Of a stretch of 7,257 nucleotides of DNA, positions 1 to 6,392 are shown one piece after another (within the stretch, counting starts at the first letter, position 1; every line of letters begins with the position of its first letter). The stretch spans positions 1 through 7,257 of the forward strand of contig JAQXNW010000065.1 of NCBI GenBank assembly GCA_029098205.1. The letters are read 5' to 3'. This stretch comes from Eubacteriales bacterium. Its GTDB lineage: Bacteria; Bacillota; Clostridia; Peptostreptococcales; Anaerovoracaceae. The position numbers and the translations under genes are program-made. A model generated the notes under the pieces. The model did no database searches. It was not told the DNA's origin and saw only the letters and a program-made list of their open reading frames with translations.

Positions 1-121
1 AATTCAGCATCGCCGGCTTTGTAATTTCCTGAAAGCCAAGATTCTTGAGAATATTTTTCAGCTCCGGATATTCTTTCACTAAATCATGCACCGGTTTCGA
101 CAAATCAATCTTCTTTCCCAT
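1..121 (-). CDS. DUF1858-type small protein, N-terminal part (truncated by the window edge)
   Basis: The reverse strand from the ATG at 121-119 reads MGKKIDLSKPVHDLVKEYPE, then LKNILKNLGFQEITKPAMLN, and continues out of the window, so only 40 residues are seen. The pattern of a short beta strand, 'V.dLvkeYPElk.il..LGF..i..PaMLN', is what I know from DUF1858 proteins of anaerobes. These occur as small stand-alone proteins or as the N-terminal part of DUF438 proteins; their function is unknown. The start is supported by an AGAAGGG Shine-Dalgarno about 8 bases upstream. It follows the nitrogenase-like operon on the same strand after a gap of about 115 bases, so it may be read through from that operon or have its own promoter. 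I found no convincing -35/-10 pair in the gap. Family assignment is by recall of the motif; full length cannot be judged. Confidence 0.7.
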   Translation of the reverse strand, partial: MGKKIDLSKPVHDLVKEYPELKNILKNLGFQEITKPAMLN

Positions 122-201
122 TTCGAAATCCCTTCTATAAGAATATACCTAGTAATTTGCTTTTTTCTATGCTTATACTACTATTTCAGAAAGAAGACGT
201 A

Positions 202-217
202 TGTTGTTTTGACAACA
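202..217. repeat. 16-bp perfect palindrome in the gap before the DUF1858 gene
   Basis: TGTTGT-TTTG-ACAACA has two six-base arms around a four-base centre. It lies between the end of the nitrogenase-like operon and the DUF1858-type gene, about 80 bases upstream of that start codon. It is not followed by a T-run on either strand that would make it a terminator by itself. It could be a protein-binding operator or chance in AT-rich DNA. Confidence 0.35.
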
Positions 218-252
218 AAAGCGGAACCTCCCATACCTATACAGACGTTCCG
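218..252 (-). terminator. Possible weak terminator at the end of the hyd/nitrogenase-like operon
   Basis: On the minus strand CGGAAC (252-247) can pair with GTTCCG (227-222) around a 19-base loop, followed by CTTTTG. The stop codon of the last operon gene (239-237) falls in the loop. The stem is short, the loop long and the T-run only four bases, so this is at best a weak terminator. No better candidate is seen between 237 and 121. Confidence 0.2.
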
Positions 253-1427
253 AAAATATCCCCGGATACGGCCCGGTGCGCGGCAGGAATAAACAGCAGC
301 GGCTCTTCAGCGGAAGATTTCACGCTTTCTTCTTTATTATTAATACCGATTTCTTCCGTACTGCTTTCATTCAATCCCGGAGTCGGAACCGCACGCTTAA
401 GAAGCGGATCGCCGATGACTGCAAAATAGTTCCCGCTCCTGACTTTTTTGATAAAGGCATTTTCCCCATCCAGAAACGAATCGCCCGGCCTGATGATTTC
501 GTCATCCATCCGGAAAAACGACGCGGCATCAATCCGTCCCCGAAGCTCCGGAAGCTCCTCTTCCAGCGCGCTCCGAAGGCTGGAAGCAAACACCTGCTGA
601 TGAACGATCAGAACGCGCGCATTCCCATCGGATGCGCGATGATCGCTGCGAATCTTCCCGGCGATTTTCTGAACCTTTTCCTCTGAAACCGGATATCCAA
701 TCCGGTATGGTACGCCTTCTTCTTCCGCAAGCTTCCGGACAATCGGGATCGCCGCGGGAGAAACCGCGAGATTCTCCTTCCTTTTCCTCCGATCCGCCAA
801 AGCCGAAAGACCATCCCCGGCTCCGTAAAGATATACAGATTCTCCGCCGCTCAGTTTCTCGGATAATCGTCTCCGAAGAATTTCTTCGTCTTCATCCGGC
901 GGCATATTAAGAGGAAGAGCGCCAAACACGCCGATGCCTCCTTCGGTTTCCTCGGAATCCTGATCGATCCGATCCTCCGCCATTCGTTCAGACAAAGAAA
1001 CCGCCGCTTCCCAGGCCATCTCCTCGCCTTTTTCGTACGTATCCATTCCGAGCGTCGGAACGTACACCGTCGAAATTCCAAGCCTCTTCGATACAATTTT
1101 GGCTATCGCCTGAAAATCGGTCGCGATCACAGCCGGAACCGGTGTCCCGATCAGAACAAGAAACTCCGCCTGCATGCTTTCTGCAGCGTCCGAAAGCTTC
1201 TCGATCAGCTTGTCATCCTCTCCGAAGATGGCGTCCATATCTCTTAATCCTGCTGAATAAACCGCGCTCTTTTTCGTGAACCACCGGGATTCATCGAATC
1301 CGCAGATATTTCCCGTGCATCCGCCGGCATCGAGAACGACCAGAAGACCGCTCATCTCGAAAAAGACAGAAACAGCGCCGGACTGATCCGGCGCAAACGG
1401 AGAAAGATAACGATAAAGTCCCTTCAC
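237..1427 (-). CDS. Nitrogenase component 1 superfamily protein, NifK/NifN-like (second subunit)
   Basis: Protein of 396 residues, starting at a GTG (1427-1425). This start is chosen because AGGAGG lies 7 bases upstream and because GTGA overlaps the stop of the gene before it by 4 bases. An in-frame ATG at 1460 has no such support and would add 11 basic residues. The N-terminus shows the superfamily pattern: SGAVSVFFEM (16-25), then VVLDAGGCTGNIC (30-42), the place of the 'HG..GC' cluster loop. RDMDAIFGEDDKLIEKL (62-78) matches the 'E.davfGG..kL' stretch of NifK/N. LVLIGTPVPAVIATDF (90-105) is the beta strand that normally carries a cluster Cys followed by 'IGDD'; here Pro replaces the Cys. 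Cys37 and Cys42 remain. Members of this superfamily form alpha/beta complexes that bind iron-sulfur clusters and are reduced by a NifH-like protein (NifDK, NifEN, BchNB, CfbD). It is shorter than NifK, near the size of the minimal homologues. The substrate is unknown; it is likely a partner of the gene at 1424-2791. Confidence 0.83.
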   Translation of the reverse strand: MKGLYRYLSPFAPDQSGAVSVFFEMSGLLVVLDAGGCTGNICGFDESRWFTKKSAVYSAGLRDMDAIFGEDDKLIEKLSDAAESMQAEFLVLIGTPVPAVIATDFQAIAKIVSKRLGISTVYVPTLGMDTYEKGEEMAWEAAVSLSERMAEDRIDQDSEETEGGIGVFGALPLNMPPDEDEEILRRRLSEKLSGGESVYLYGAGDGLSALADRRKRKENLAVSPAAIPIVRKLAEEEGVPYRIGYPVSEEKVQKIAGKIRSDHRASDGNARVLIVHQQVFASSLRSALEEELPELRGRIDAASFFRMDDEIIRPGDSFLDGENAFIKKVRSGNYFAVIGDPLLKRAVPTPGLNESSTEEIGINNKEESVKSSAEEPLLFIPAAHRAVSGDIFGTSV

Positions 1428-2791
1428 AGCCGTCCTCCTTTTCTTTCCGTCCCGATGCATTCTGCCCGGCGCATTCCGGCCTCCGCAGCACGTTCTCTGA
1501 CTTCCTGAACAAAATCACAGTATCCCTGAAATCCGAACGGCTCCTCCTCCGCATTCTTCCACGGACAAAGAACAGCCGAAGGATGATAGCCGGCCGCGTC
1601 CTTGCCCACGGCAAAATCGACGCCTCCCGCGTCCTCGTAATGGATCATGGACGGCGCGATGCCTGTCCGGATCACCGTATCCGGACTTGCTTCCGCCAGC
1701 CTTCTCAGGAACGGGAACTGATCCTGCGTCAGATTGGAAAATATATCCTTCACAATCATGCCGGACTCTGCAAGCGAAGCCGAAAGCTCATACGGATCCG
1801 CATCGATCATCTCACCGACAGAAAAGACCGCGCCGCGAAATTCATTTTGAAAGCTCCGCCTTTCTTCCAACGCTTTTTCATAAAATTCCTGATCCGAAAA
1901 ATGAACGCCAATCGCATTTCCCAGAAGATAATACATTTTATGAATCTTCTCCGGAGAAAAAAGTCTCGGAAATTCAATATATGGAAGTCCGAGACGTTTC
2001 CGAAGACGCTCCGCCGCATAGCGGGATTCCGGATGCAGAACCAGATTGAAATTTGCGGATGCCATCTTCTCATACTCCGAAAGCGTCCGGCAGCGGCTGA
2101 CTTCATTCACCGTTCTGAGACCTGCCTTCTTTAGAAGCGGCACAAGCTCCGAACGGGAACTTACCGGCATGAAATACCCCAGAAGATTCACCGCGTCCGC
2201 CTGCTTCGGGCGAAGTTTAAGAAGGGAATAAACCGTGTCCCGGATCTCAGTCATCGGAGGCTTCCGGCCTTCCCTCGCAAGCGCATTCATGCGGCACGGC
2301 ACCGCGGTAACTCCCGTTTCCTCTGTAACCGTCCGGCAAAGGGAATCCAAATCGGTTCCGAGCAGCGCGTCGACACATGTAATGCAGATCAGAACCACCT
2401 TTGGCTTAGGGCTGCAGACGTCCAGAATTTCCCGTACGGCCTCCGGAACCTTTTCGATATGAAGGCCCGTCACCAGATCCGTTTCATCAATCGTAAGATA
2501 AAACATACGGTCCGCATAGCCTTCTTCGCTCGATAAAATTGTTGAATTCCGTCCGCAGCAAAGCGGAGAAAGAAGAAGCTCCACCGACTCCGGAATCGTG
2601 AGCGCTGCCCGTTTCACGCCGAATCCAAGCGCGCCCGGCGAGTTATAGCTGAGCGTCGCCGGAGAGCTGTAAATCAAATGCTTCCCCGGAATAAACGCGT
2701 CCGGAATATGATCCGGCCCCAGCTCCGCCAGCTCTCTGGCTGTAATCTGATACTCACAGTTTTCCGGAATATTTTTTCCAACGCTACGCAT
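1424..2791 (-). CDS. Nitrogenase component 1 superfamily protein, NifD/NifE-like (first subunit)
   Basis: Protein of 455 residues, starting at ATG 2791-2789. The alternative ATG at 2830 would add 13 Cys/Arg-rich residues and overlap the upstream gene far more. At 2791 the start overlaps that gene's stop (ATGCGTAG) and follows an AAGGCGGAG ribosome site. SPGALGFGVKRAAL (51-64) and VELLLSPLCCGRNSTI (70-85) correspond to the 'GA..gv...' and 'HGP.gC' stretches of NifD/NifE. VVLICITCVDALLGTDLD (132-149) corresponds to 'TC...LIGDDid', and its Cys139 is the usual cluster ligand position. Cys78/79 fit the second ligand. The most N-terminal ligand Cys of NifD/E is not present (Ser51 or a neighbour). 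Two Rossmann-like halves appear to follow. No His/Cys pair can be assigned as a FeMo-co site from sequence alone, and no nif genes lie nearby, so nitrogen fixation is unlikely. It overlaps the next gene by 4 bases. I am sure of the superfamily; the reaction is unknown. Confidence 0.85.
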   Translation of the reverse strand: MRSVGKNIPENCEYQITARELAELGPDHIPDAFIPGKHLIYSSPATLSYNSPGALGFGVKRAALTIPESVELLLSPLCCGRNSTILSSEEGYADRMFYLTIDETDLVTGLHIEKVPEAVREILDVCSPKPKVVLICITCVDALLGTDLDSLCRTVTEETGVTAVPCRMNALAREGRKPPMTEIRDTVYSLLKLRPKQADAVNLLGYFMPVSSRSELVPLLKKAGLRTVNEVSRCRTLSEYEKMASANFNLVLHPESRYAAERLRKRLGLPYIEFPRLFSPEKIHKMYYLLGNAIGVHFSDQEFYEKALEERRSFQNEFRGAVFSVGEMIDADPYELSASLAESGMIVKDIFSNLTQDQFPFLRRLAEASPDTVIRTGIAPSMIHYEDAGGVDFAVGKDAAGYHPSAVLCPWKNAEEEPFGFQGYCDFVQEVRERAAEAGMRRAECIGTERKGGRL

Positions 2792-3053
2792 TCGGCTCCG
2801 CCTTCTGCAGCATCGATTTCGCAGACACATTCGAAATTCCGCCGAGCTCTCCGGTGAGCGCGTTGATTTCGTCTGTACTCCCGTCCACCAGAAGGGAAAT
2901 TACGGAAACGTTTCTTTCCCGATACGGAATTCCCATCCGCGCTACAACAATGGCATTAAACGTATGAATCACTTCGTTTACTTCCTCTGCCTTCGTAAGA
3001 TCCTCAATGACAATGCCTACAATTCCCAGCCTTTTCCCTTTCTGATTATCCAT
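2784..3053 (-). CDS. TM1266-type small protein, putative [FeFe]-hydrogenase system regulator
   Basis: Protein of 89 residues, beginning MDNQKGKRLGIVGIVIEDL and containing VNEVIHTFNAIVVARMGIPY and ISLLVDGSTDEINALTGELG. This matches the family built on Thermotoga maritima TM1266 (the 'iron-only hydrogenase system regulator' family), an ACT-like or ferredoxin-like alpha/beta fold that is repeatedly found beside the hydrogenase maturases HydE, HydF and HydG. Its molecular role is not proven; the name comes from gene neighbourhood and fold. The length agrees with the family. The start has an AAGGAG site 9 bases upstream. It lies 50 bases after hydF, and its stop overlaps the start of the first nitrogenase-like gene by 8 bases, which ties that pair to the hydrogenase maturation unit. 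Confidence 0.88.
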   Translation of the reverse strand: MDNQKGKRLGIVGIVIEDLTKAEEVNEVIHTFNAIVVARMGIPYRERNVSVISLLVDGSTDEINALTGELGGISNVSAKSMLQKAEPNA

Positions 3054-3103
3054 TGCTTTTTTCTCCTTCCGTATTAAACCATATCGAAAATCTTCTCGAT
3101 TGC

Positions 3104-4294
3104 TTACTCTTCCTGTTCTCCAAACGACCGGATGCTCCGTTCGAGGATTCCTGTCATCTTCGCAATCGCGATTCCATAATTTGTAATCGGAACTCCCGCG
3201 CTCTCCGCCAACTGAAGTCTAGCATGCATCTCCCTCTCATTCAGCATGCATCCGCCGCAGTGAATGATCAGCTTGTATTTCGTAAGATCATCGGGGAACC
3301 CGTTTCCGGAGGATGTATCCACCTTCACCGAATTTCCTGTAAACGCATGGATCAAATAAGGTAGCTTCACCGTCCCGATGTCGCCGCACTGCCTGTGATG
3401 CGTGCATCCTTCAGAGATCAGAACAGGATCGCTGTCCTGAAGCTCTGAAAGCACGGACGCGCCCGCGAGAAGCTGCGATAATTCTCCCTTGTATCTGGCG
3501 AAAAGAATCGAAAACGATGTGAGCGGCACTCTCTCCGGCACAATTTCGGAAACCCTGCGAAAAGCCTGCGAATCCGTAATGACAACCGCCGGATCTTCTT
3601 TCAATGCATGGAGCGACCGCTCAAGCTCGCCGACCTGCACTGAAACCGCAACGGAATGCATATCAAGAAGCTCCCGGATCACCTGCTGCTGCGGTACAAT
3701 CAGCCGTCCTTTCGGCGCGGATTCATCGATCGGAATGACAAGTACCGCTGTATCCCCCGGACTCACAATTCCCGAAAGGATTTTCCGCTCTTTTCCCTTC
3801 GGAAAAACCTTCGCAAGCTTTTCCCGAAGCTCTTTAACATTCATGCCGGTTTTCGCGCTGACAAAGATTTCCCGCTCTGTTTCCGACGGAATCTCTGAAA
3901 GCAAGTCGGATTTATTCCGGGCGATCACATAAGGAATCTTCTGATCATCAAACATCTTAAGAAGTTCCTTTTCCGCCGGAACAAGCTCCCTTCCTGCATC
4001 CGACACCAGCACCGCAAGATCTGTGCTTCTCAGGATGTCTTTCGTTCGTTTGACCCGCTTCTCTCCAAGAGCGCCTTCATCATCGTATCCAGGAGTATCA
4101 ATAATAACAACCGGCCCGATCGGAAGAATCTCCATGGACTTCTTCACCGGATCCGTCGTTGTGCCTTTGACATCCGATACGACCGCCATCTCCTGCCCAG
4201 TAACAACATTCACCAGGCTGGATTTTCCGGCGTTCCTGACCCCGAAAAAACCGATATGAACCCGGTCCGCTGACATGGTTTCATTCAGTCCCAT
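3104..4294 (-). CDS. hydF: [FeFe]-hydrogenase H-cluster maturation GTPase HydF
   Basis: Protein of 396 residues, the usual HydF length. HydF is the cytoplasmic scaffold on which the 2Fe subcluster of the H-cluster is assembled before transfer to the hydrogenase. The GTPase domain has the P-loop GVRNAGKSS (18-26), switch threonines in KGTTTD (43-48), the G3 motif DTPGY (66-70), the G4 motif NKSD (127-130) and SAKTG (146-150) as G5. A dimerisation domain follows, then the cluster-binding domain with CTH (297-299) and HCGGC (345-349). This gives the HydF signature C-x-H-x45-H-C-x2-C, so all expected iron-sulfur ligands are present. The ATG start has a GGGGAG site 6 bases upstream and lies 19 bases after the hydE stop, which shows a shared transcript. 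The sequence looks intact and functional. Confidence 0.97.
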   Translation of the reverse strand: MGLNETMSADRVHIGFFGVRNAGKSSLVNVVTGQEMAVVSDVKGTTTDPVKKSMEILPIGPVVIIDTPGYDDEGALGEKRVKRTKDILRSTDLAVLVSDAGRELVPAEKELLKMFDDQKIPYVIARNKSDLLSEIPSETEREIFVSAKTGMNVKELREKLAKVFPKGKERKILSGIVSPGDTAVLVIPIDESAPKGRLIVPQQQVIRELLDMHSVAVSVQVGELERSLHALKEDPAVVITDSQAFRRVSEIVPERVPLTSFSILFARYKGELSQLLAGASVLSELQDSDPVLISEGCTHHRQCGDIGTVKLPYLIHAFTGNSVKVDTSSGNGFPDDLTKYKLIIHCGGCMLNEREMHARLQLAESAGVPITNYGIAIAKMTGILERSIRSFGEQEE

Positions 4295-4313
4295 ATGCCT
4301 CTCCCCTATCTTT

Positions 4314-5405
4314 CTATTCTAGCTTCTTCCTGCAAAGGATTCCGCTGCGGAAACCGTCTCTTCGGATATCGCCCCGGTCTACCGCGATTCTCGATCCGAC
4401 CGTCCGCATCCGAAGCTCAATGCAAGCGCCGCACTGCCCTGCTTCATCATCCATGCAGATTTTGTTATCGTAAAGTTCATATTGATGACGGACGCGGACT
4501 GGTGAAAGATTCGGCATGATGACATTCGCGCCGGCGAGTACGCCCTTCTCCCGTCCTCTAGGATCAATCGTCCCAAGTGCGGTTGTGGCGGGAAGAAGAA
4601 CTTCCGGCTCAATCAGACGGATGACCGAGAGAAGAAACAGCGTCATCTCCAAAGTCCCCGCCGGCTGATCCCGAAAAGGCGTATCCCGATGCGGAATGAA
4701 CGGTCCGATGCCACACATCTCAGGCCTGAAATCCTGAATGAAATAAAGGTCCTCCGCAAGCTCCCTTTCCGTTTGATAAGGCGATCCGACCATCATTCCG
4801 GCGCCGACGTCGTATCCGATTTCCCTGAGCTCGTAAAGACAATGCATCCGATGTTCAAACGACATATACTCCGGATGAAGTTTTCGGTAATGCTCCGGAT
4901 CCGCTGTCTCATGCCGGAGAAGATACCGGTCCGCTCCTGCGTCATAAAGCCGCTGATAGCTGTCCTTATCCCGTTCGCCGAGAGAGAGCGTAACTGCGCA
5001 GTCCGGAAATTCTTTCTTGATTCCGCGGATGATCTCTTCCAGAACACTGTCAGTATACGCCCCGTCCTCTCCGCTCTGAAGGACAAATGTCCGCATCCCT
5101 ATTTCATACCCTGCCCGGCAGCACTGAAGAATTTCTTCCTTCGAAAGCCGGTATCTTCGGACGTGTTCGTTTGATTTCCGGATTCCGCAGTAATAGCAGT
5201 CGTTCTTGCATACATTGCTGAATTCCACGATGCCGCGAAGAAATATCGAATCCCCGTAAACCGCCTGTTTCCGGCGGCGCGCTTCTTCAGCAATCTTCGA
5301 TGCAGTCTCCTTAGTCCGTTCCTGAATCAGTAAGCAGAATTCTTCCCGCGTAAGCCGCTCTCCGGAAAGCAGTTTTTCAATGCATTGTTTCATATCGTTA
5401 TTCAT
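4314..5405 (-). CDS. hydE: [FeFe]-hydrogenase H-cluster radical SAM maturase HydE
   Basis: Protein of 363 residues from ATG 5405. HydE is a radical S-adenosylmethionine enzyme that acts with HydG and HydF in making the 2Fe subcluster of [FeFe] hydrogenase. IVEFSNVCKNDCYYCG (59-74) carries the radical-SAM CX3CX2C motif with Cys66, Cys70 and Cys73. VLQSGEDG, TLSLGERD, RYLLRHETA, VGIGPFIPH-like (CGIGPFIPHRDTP) and GANVIMPNLSP match HydE blocks closely. The C-terminal Cys317, Cys325 and Cys328 have the spacing of the second, non-essential cluster known in T. maritima HydE. The reading frame stays open upstream to an ATG at 5507, adding 34 residues that do not resemble HydE. I prefer 5405 because the N-terminus (MKQCIEKLLSGERLTREEF) then aligns with known HydE, but its ribosome site is weak (GGG 13 bases upstream). 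It is the first gene of the operon. Confidence 0.96.
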   Translation of the reverse strand: MNNDMKQCIEKLLSGERLTREEFCLLIQERTKETASKIAEEARRRKQAVYGDSIFLRGIVEFSNVCKNDCYYCGIRKSNEHVRRYRLSKEEILQCCRAGYEIGMRTFVLQSGEDGAYTDSVLEEIIRGIKKEFPDCAVTLSLGERDKDSYQRLYDAGADRYLLRHETADPEHYRKLHPEYMSFEHRMHCLYELREIGYDVGAGMMVGSPYQTERELAEDLYFIQDFRPEMCGIGPFIPHRDTPFRDQPAGTLEMTLFLLSVIRLIEPEVLLPATTALGTIDPRGREKGVLAGANVIMPNLSPVRVRHQYELYDNKICMDDEAGQCGACIELRMRTVGSRIAVDRGDIRRDGFRSGILCRKKLE

Positions 5406-5574
5406 AGAAAAATTTTTACCCGAAATATGCGCCTGCGAAACGCCGGAATCCAGCATCCCTGAGCCTGAAATATACGTACTGCATCCGTGCTTCCGCATCC
5501 CTGTCATACTTGCCCCGATGTGATGCCGGCTTTCCGCGGCGGTCCGCTCTAAATCCGCACTCCGCCTTTTACAT
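5406..5574 (-). other. GC-rich leader of the hydE operon, not assigned
   Basis: This stretch lies between a -10-like TATAAT (minus, 5580-5575) and the preferred hydE start. It holds three copies of GGATGC (two of them inside CAGGGATGC), a GGCGG/CCGCC pair and an open frame continuous with hydE. I compared it by eye with leader types I know (cobalamin, tetrahydrofolate, molybdenum cofactor, SAM) and could not fit any. It may be an untranslated regulatory leader or an N-terminal extension of HydE. Confidence 0.35.
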
Positions 5575-5580
5575 ATTATA
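5575..5580 (-). promoter_or_regulatory. Possible -10 box of the hydE operon
   Basis: A perfect TATAAT reads on the minus strand directly after the T-run of the bioY terminator, about 170 bases upstream of the preferred hydE start. The -35 position at 17-base spacing reads GATGCA, a poor match that falls inside the terminator stem. An operon promoter must lie hereabouts because the terminator isolates hydE from bioY, but this box alone is weak evidence. Confidence 0.3.
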
Positions 5581-5584
5581 TAAT

Positions 5585-5626
5585 AAAAAACGCTCCCTGC
5601 ATCGGTGGTTCCGATGACAAAGAGCG
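5585..5626 (-). terminator. Intrinsic terminator of bioY
   Basis: On the minus strand CGCTCTTTGTCATCGG (5626-5611) pairs with CCGATGCAGGGAGCG (5605-5591) around the loop AACCA, with two G-U pairs and one bulged T, and is followed by six T residues (5590-5585). This is a strong rho-independent terminator in the bioY direction. It separates bioY from the hydE operon. Confidence 0.88.
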
Positions 5627-5657
5627 AATATCTTAAAAATATTTGAACTTGACCCGG

Positions 5658-5694
5658 TTTCTCCGGAATACTGAAAATATACAGTCTGGAGAAA
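5658..5694. repeat. Hairpin-forming inverted repeat just after bioY
   Basis: TTTCTCCGGA (5658-5667) pairs with TCTGGAGAAA (5685-5694) over ten bases with one G-T pair, and inner CTG/CAG (5671-5673 and 5682-5684) extends the stem after a three-base bulge. It begins 7 bases beyond the bioY stop and precedes the terminator. It has no T-run on either side, so it is a 3' end stabilising stem or a protein site rather than a terminator. Confidence 0.5.
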
Positions 5695-5701
5695 GGCCTG
5701 A

Positions 5702-6268
5702 TTATCTTTGACTTTCTCTCACTGCCTGAGGAAGAAGCCCCGCATGGGACAGCCGGTCGCGGAGAACTGGACCGATGATGGCAGCGGCGGCCATCTTAAG
5801 AGCGTCTTCCCAAATAAACGGAATAACACCGGCTGCCAGCGCGGCCCCGAATGTCAGATGCGCGGAGAACGCGAGCCATGCCGTTCCGAACGCGTAGAGG
5901 ACCGCCGTTCCGACTGCGAGAGCGATAAAACTGATGGCACGTCTGGTATACATCCGGTCAATCACAACGCCGGCAATCAGAATAAACGGAATGAATCCGA
6001 TCAGATAGCCTCCGGTCGGCCCGAACAGTTTCTGCGGTCCGCCGCTGAATCCGGAAAATACAGGGATTCCGATGAGACCGATCAGAAGATAAATAAAATA
6101 CGAAACCATTGCCTTCTTCGTTCCAAGAATATAAATAGTCACGGCAAGCACAAAATTCGTGAGAGAAATCGGCACCGGCCCAATCGGAATCGAAAGCGGC
6201 GCGAGTACGCATAGTACAGCGGTCATTACCGCGATGAACGCGGTATTCTTCATCTTACTGTTTCGCAT
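5702..6268 (-). CDS. bioY: Biotin ECF transporter substrate-binding protein BioY
   Basis: Protein of 188 residues, the normal BioY size. BioY is the membrane S component that captures biotin for an energy-coupling-factor transporter, working with a T protein (EcfT) and two ATPases, which are not encoded here and would be supplied elsewhere. About six hydrophobic segments are visible, the first at residues 9-30 and the second around 35-50. The family signature runs GIPVFSGFSGG (67-77) then LFGPTGGYLIGF (81-92), matching the biotin-binding loop region of BioY. The ATG start has AAGGGGG 5 bases upstream. The gene is monocistronic: its own promoter with a BirA-like operator lies upstream and a strong terminator lies downstream. 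This fits repression when biotin is plentiful. Confidence 0.95.
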   Translation of the reverse strand: MRNSKMKNTAFIAVMTAVLCVLAPLSIPIGPVPISLTNFVLAVTIYILGTKKAMVSYFIYLLIGLIGIPVFSGFSGGPQKLFGPTGGYLIGFIPFILIAGVVIDRMYTRRAISFIALAVGTAVLYAFGTAWLAFSAHLTFGAALAAGVIPFIWEDALKMAAAAIIGPVLRDRLSHAGLLPQAVRESQR

Positions 6269-6363
6269 AGGAACCCCCTTAAAAAACCTTTTTCCTTTAC
6301 AAATATCGCTTCCAGAAAAGCGAAGCAGCGTTTTTCTAAGGAAATAGAATCGGCTGCAGGCTT

Positions 6364-6392
6364 AGGATACCGCAGGCGATTTTAATTGTCAA
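6364..6392 (-). promoter_or_regulatory. bioY promoter (sigma-A type)
   Basis: On the minus strand TTGACA (6392-6387), a 17-base spacer and TATCCT (6369-6364) form a good vegetative promoter. Transcription would start near 6357, giving a leader of about 90 bases to the bioY ATG. The -35 box sits inside one arm of the BirA-like operator. Confidence 0.72.

Noticed and set aside
202..217. Rex operator
   Set aside because: Rex sites read like TTGTGAA-N4-TTCACAA; this dyad has TGTTGT arms and does not fit.
1583..2134. 183-codon plus-strand open frame
   Set aside because: Lies wholly inside the antisense of the NifD/E-like gene, has a basic, composition-driven protein with no recognisable domain and no good ribosome site; a shadow frame.
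1789..2789. Frameshift or pseudogene in the nitrogenase-like genes
   Set aside because: Both frames are uninterrupted from a supported start to a stop that overlaps or adjoins the next element.
1424..2791. True nitrogenase NifDK for nitrogen fixation
   Set aside because: Cys ligand set is incomplete in both subunits, and no nifH, nifB, nifE/N or other nif gene is nearby; context is hydrogenase maturation.
5406..5507. HydE start at ATG 5507
   Set aside because: The 34 added residues do not resemble HydE N-termini, and the upstream site is only GGGG; kept as an open alternative in the leader finding.
5406..5574. Known riboswitch (cobalamin, molybdenum cofactor, tetrahydrofolate, SAM) before hydE
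   Set aside because: I could not match the conserved core bases of any of these by eye; no claim made.
5708..6214. 168-codon plus-strand open frame
   Set aside because: Antisense of bioY; the charged residues mirror the hydrophobic codons of the membrane protein.
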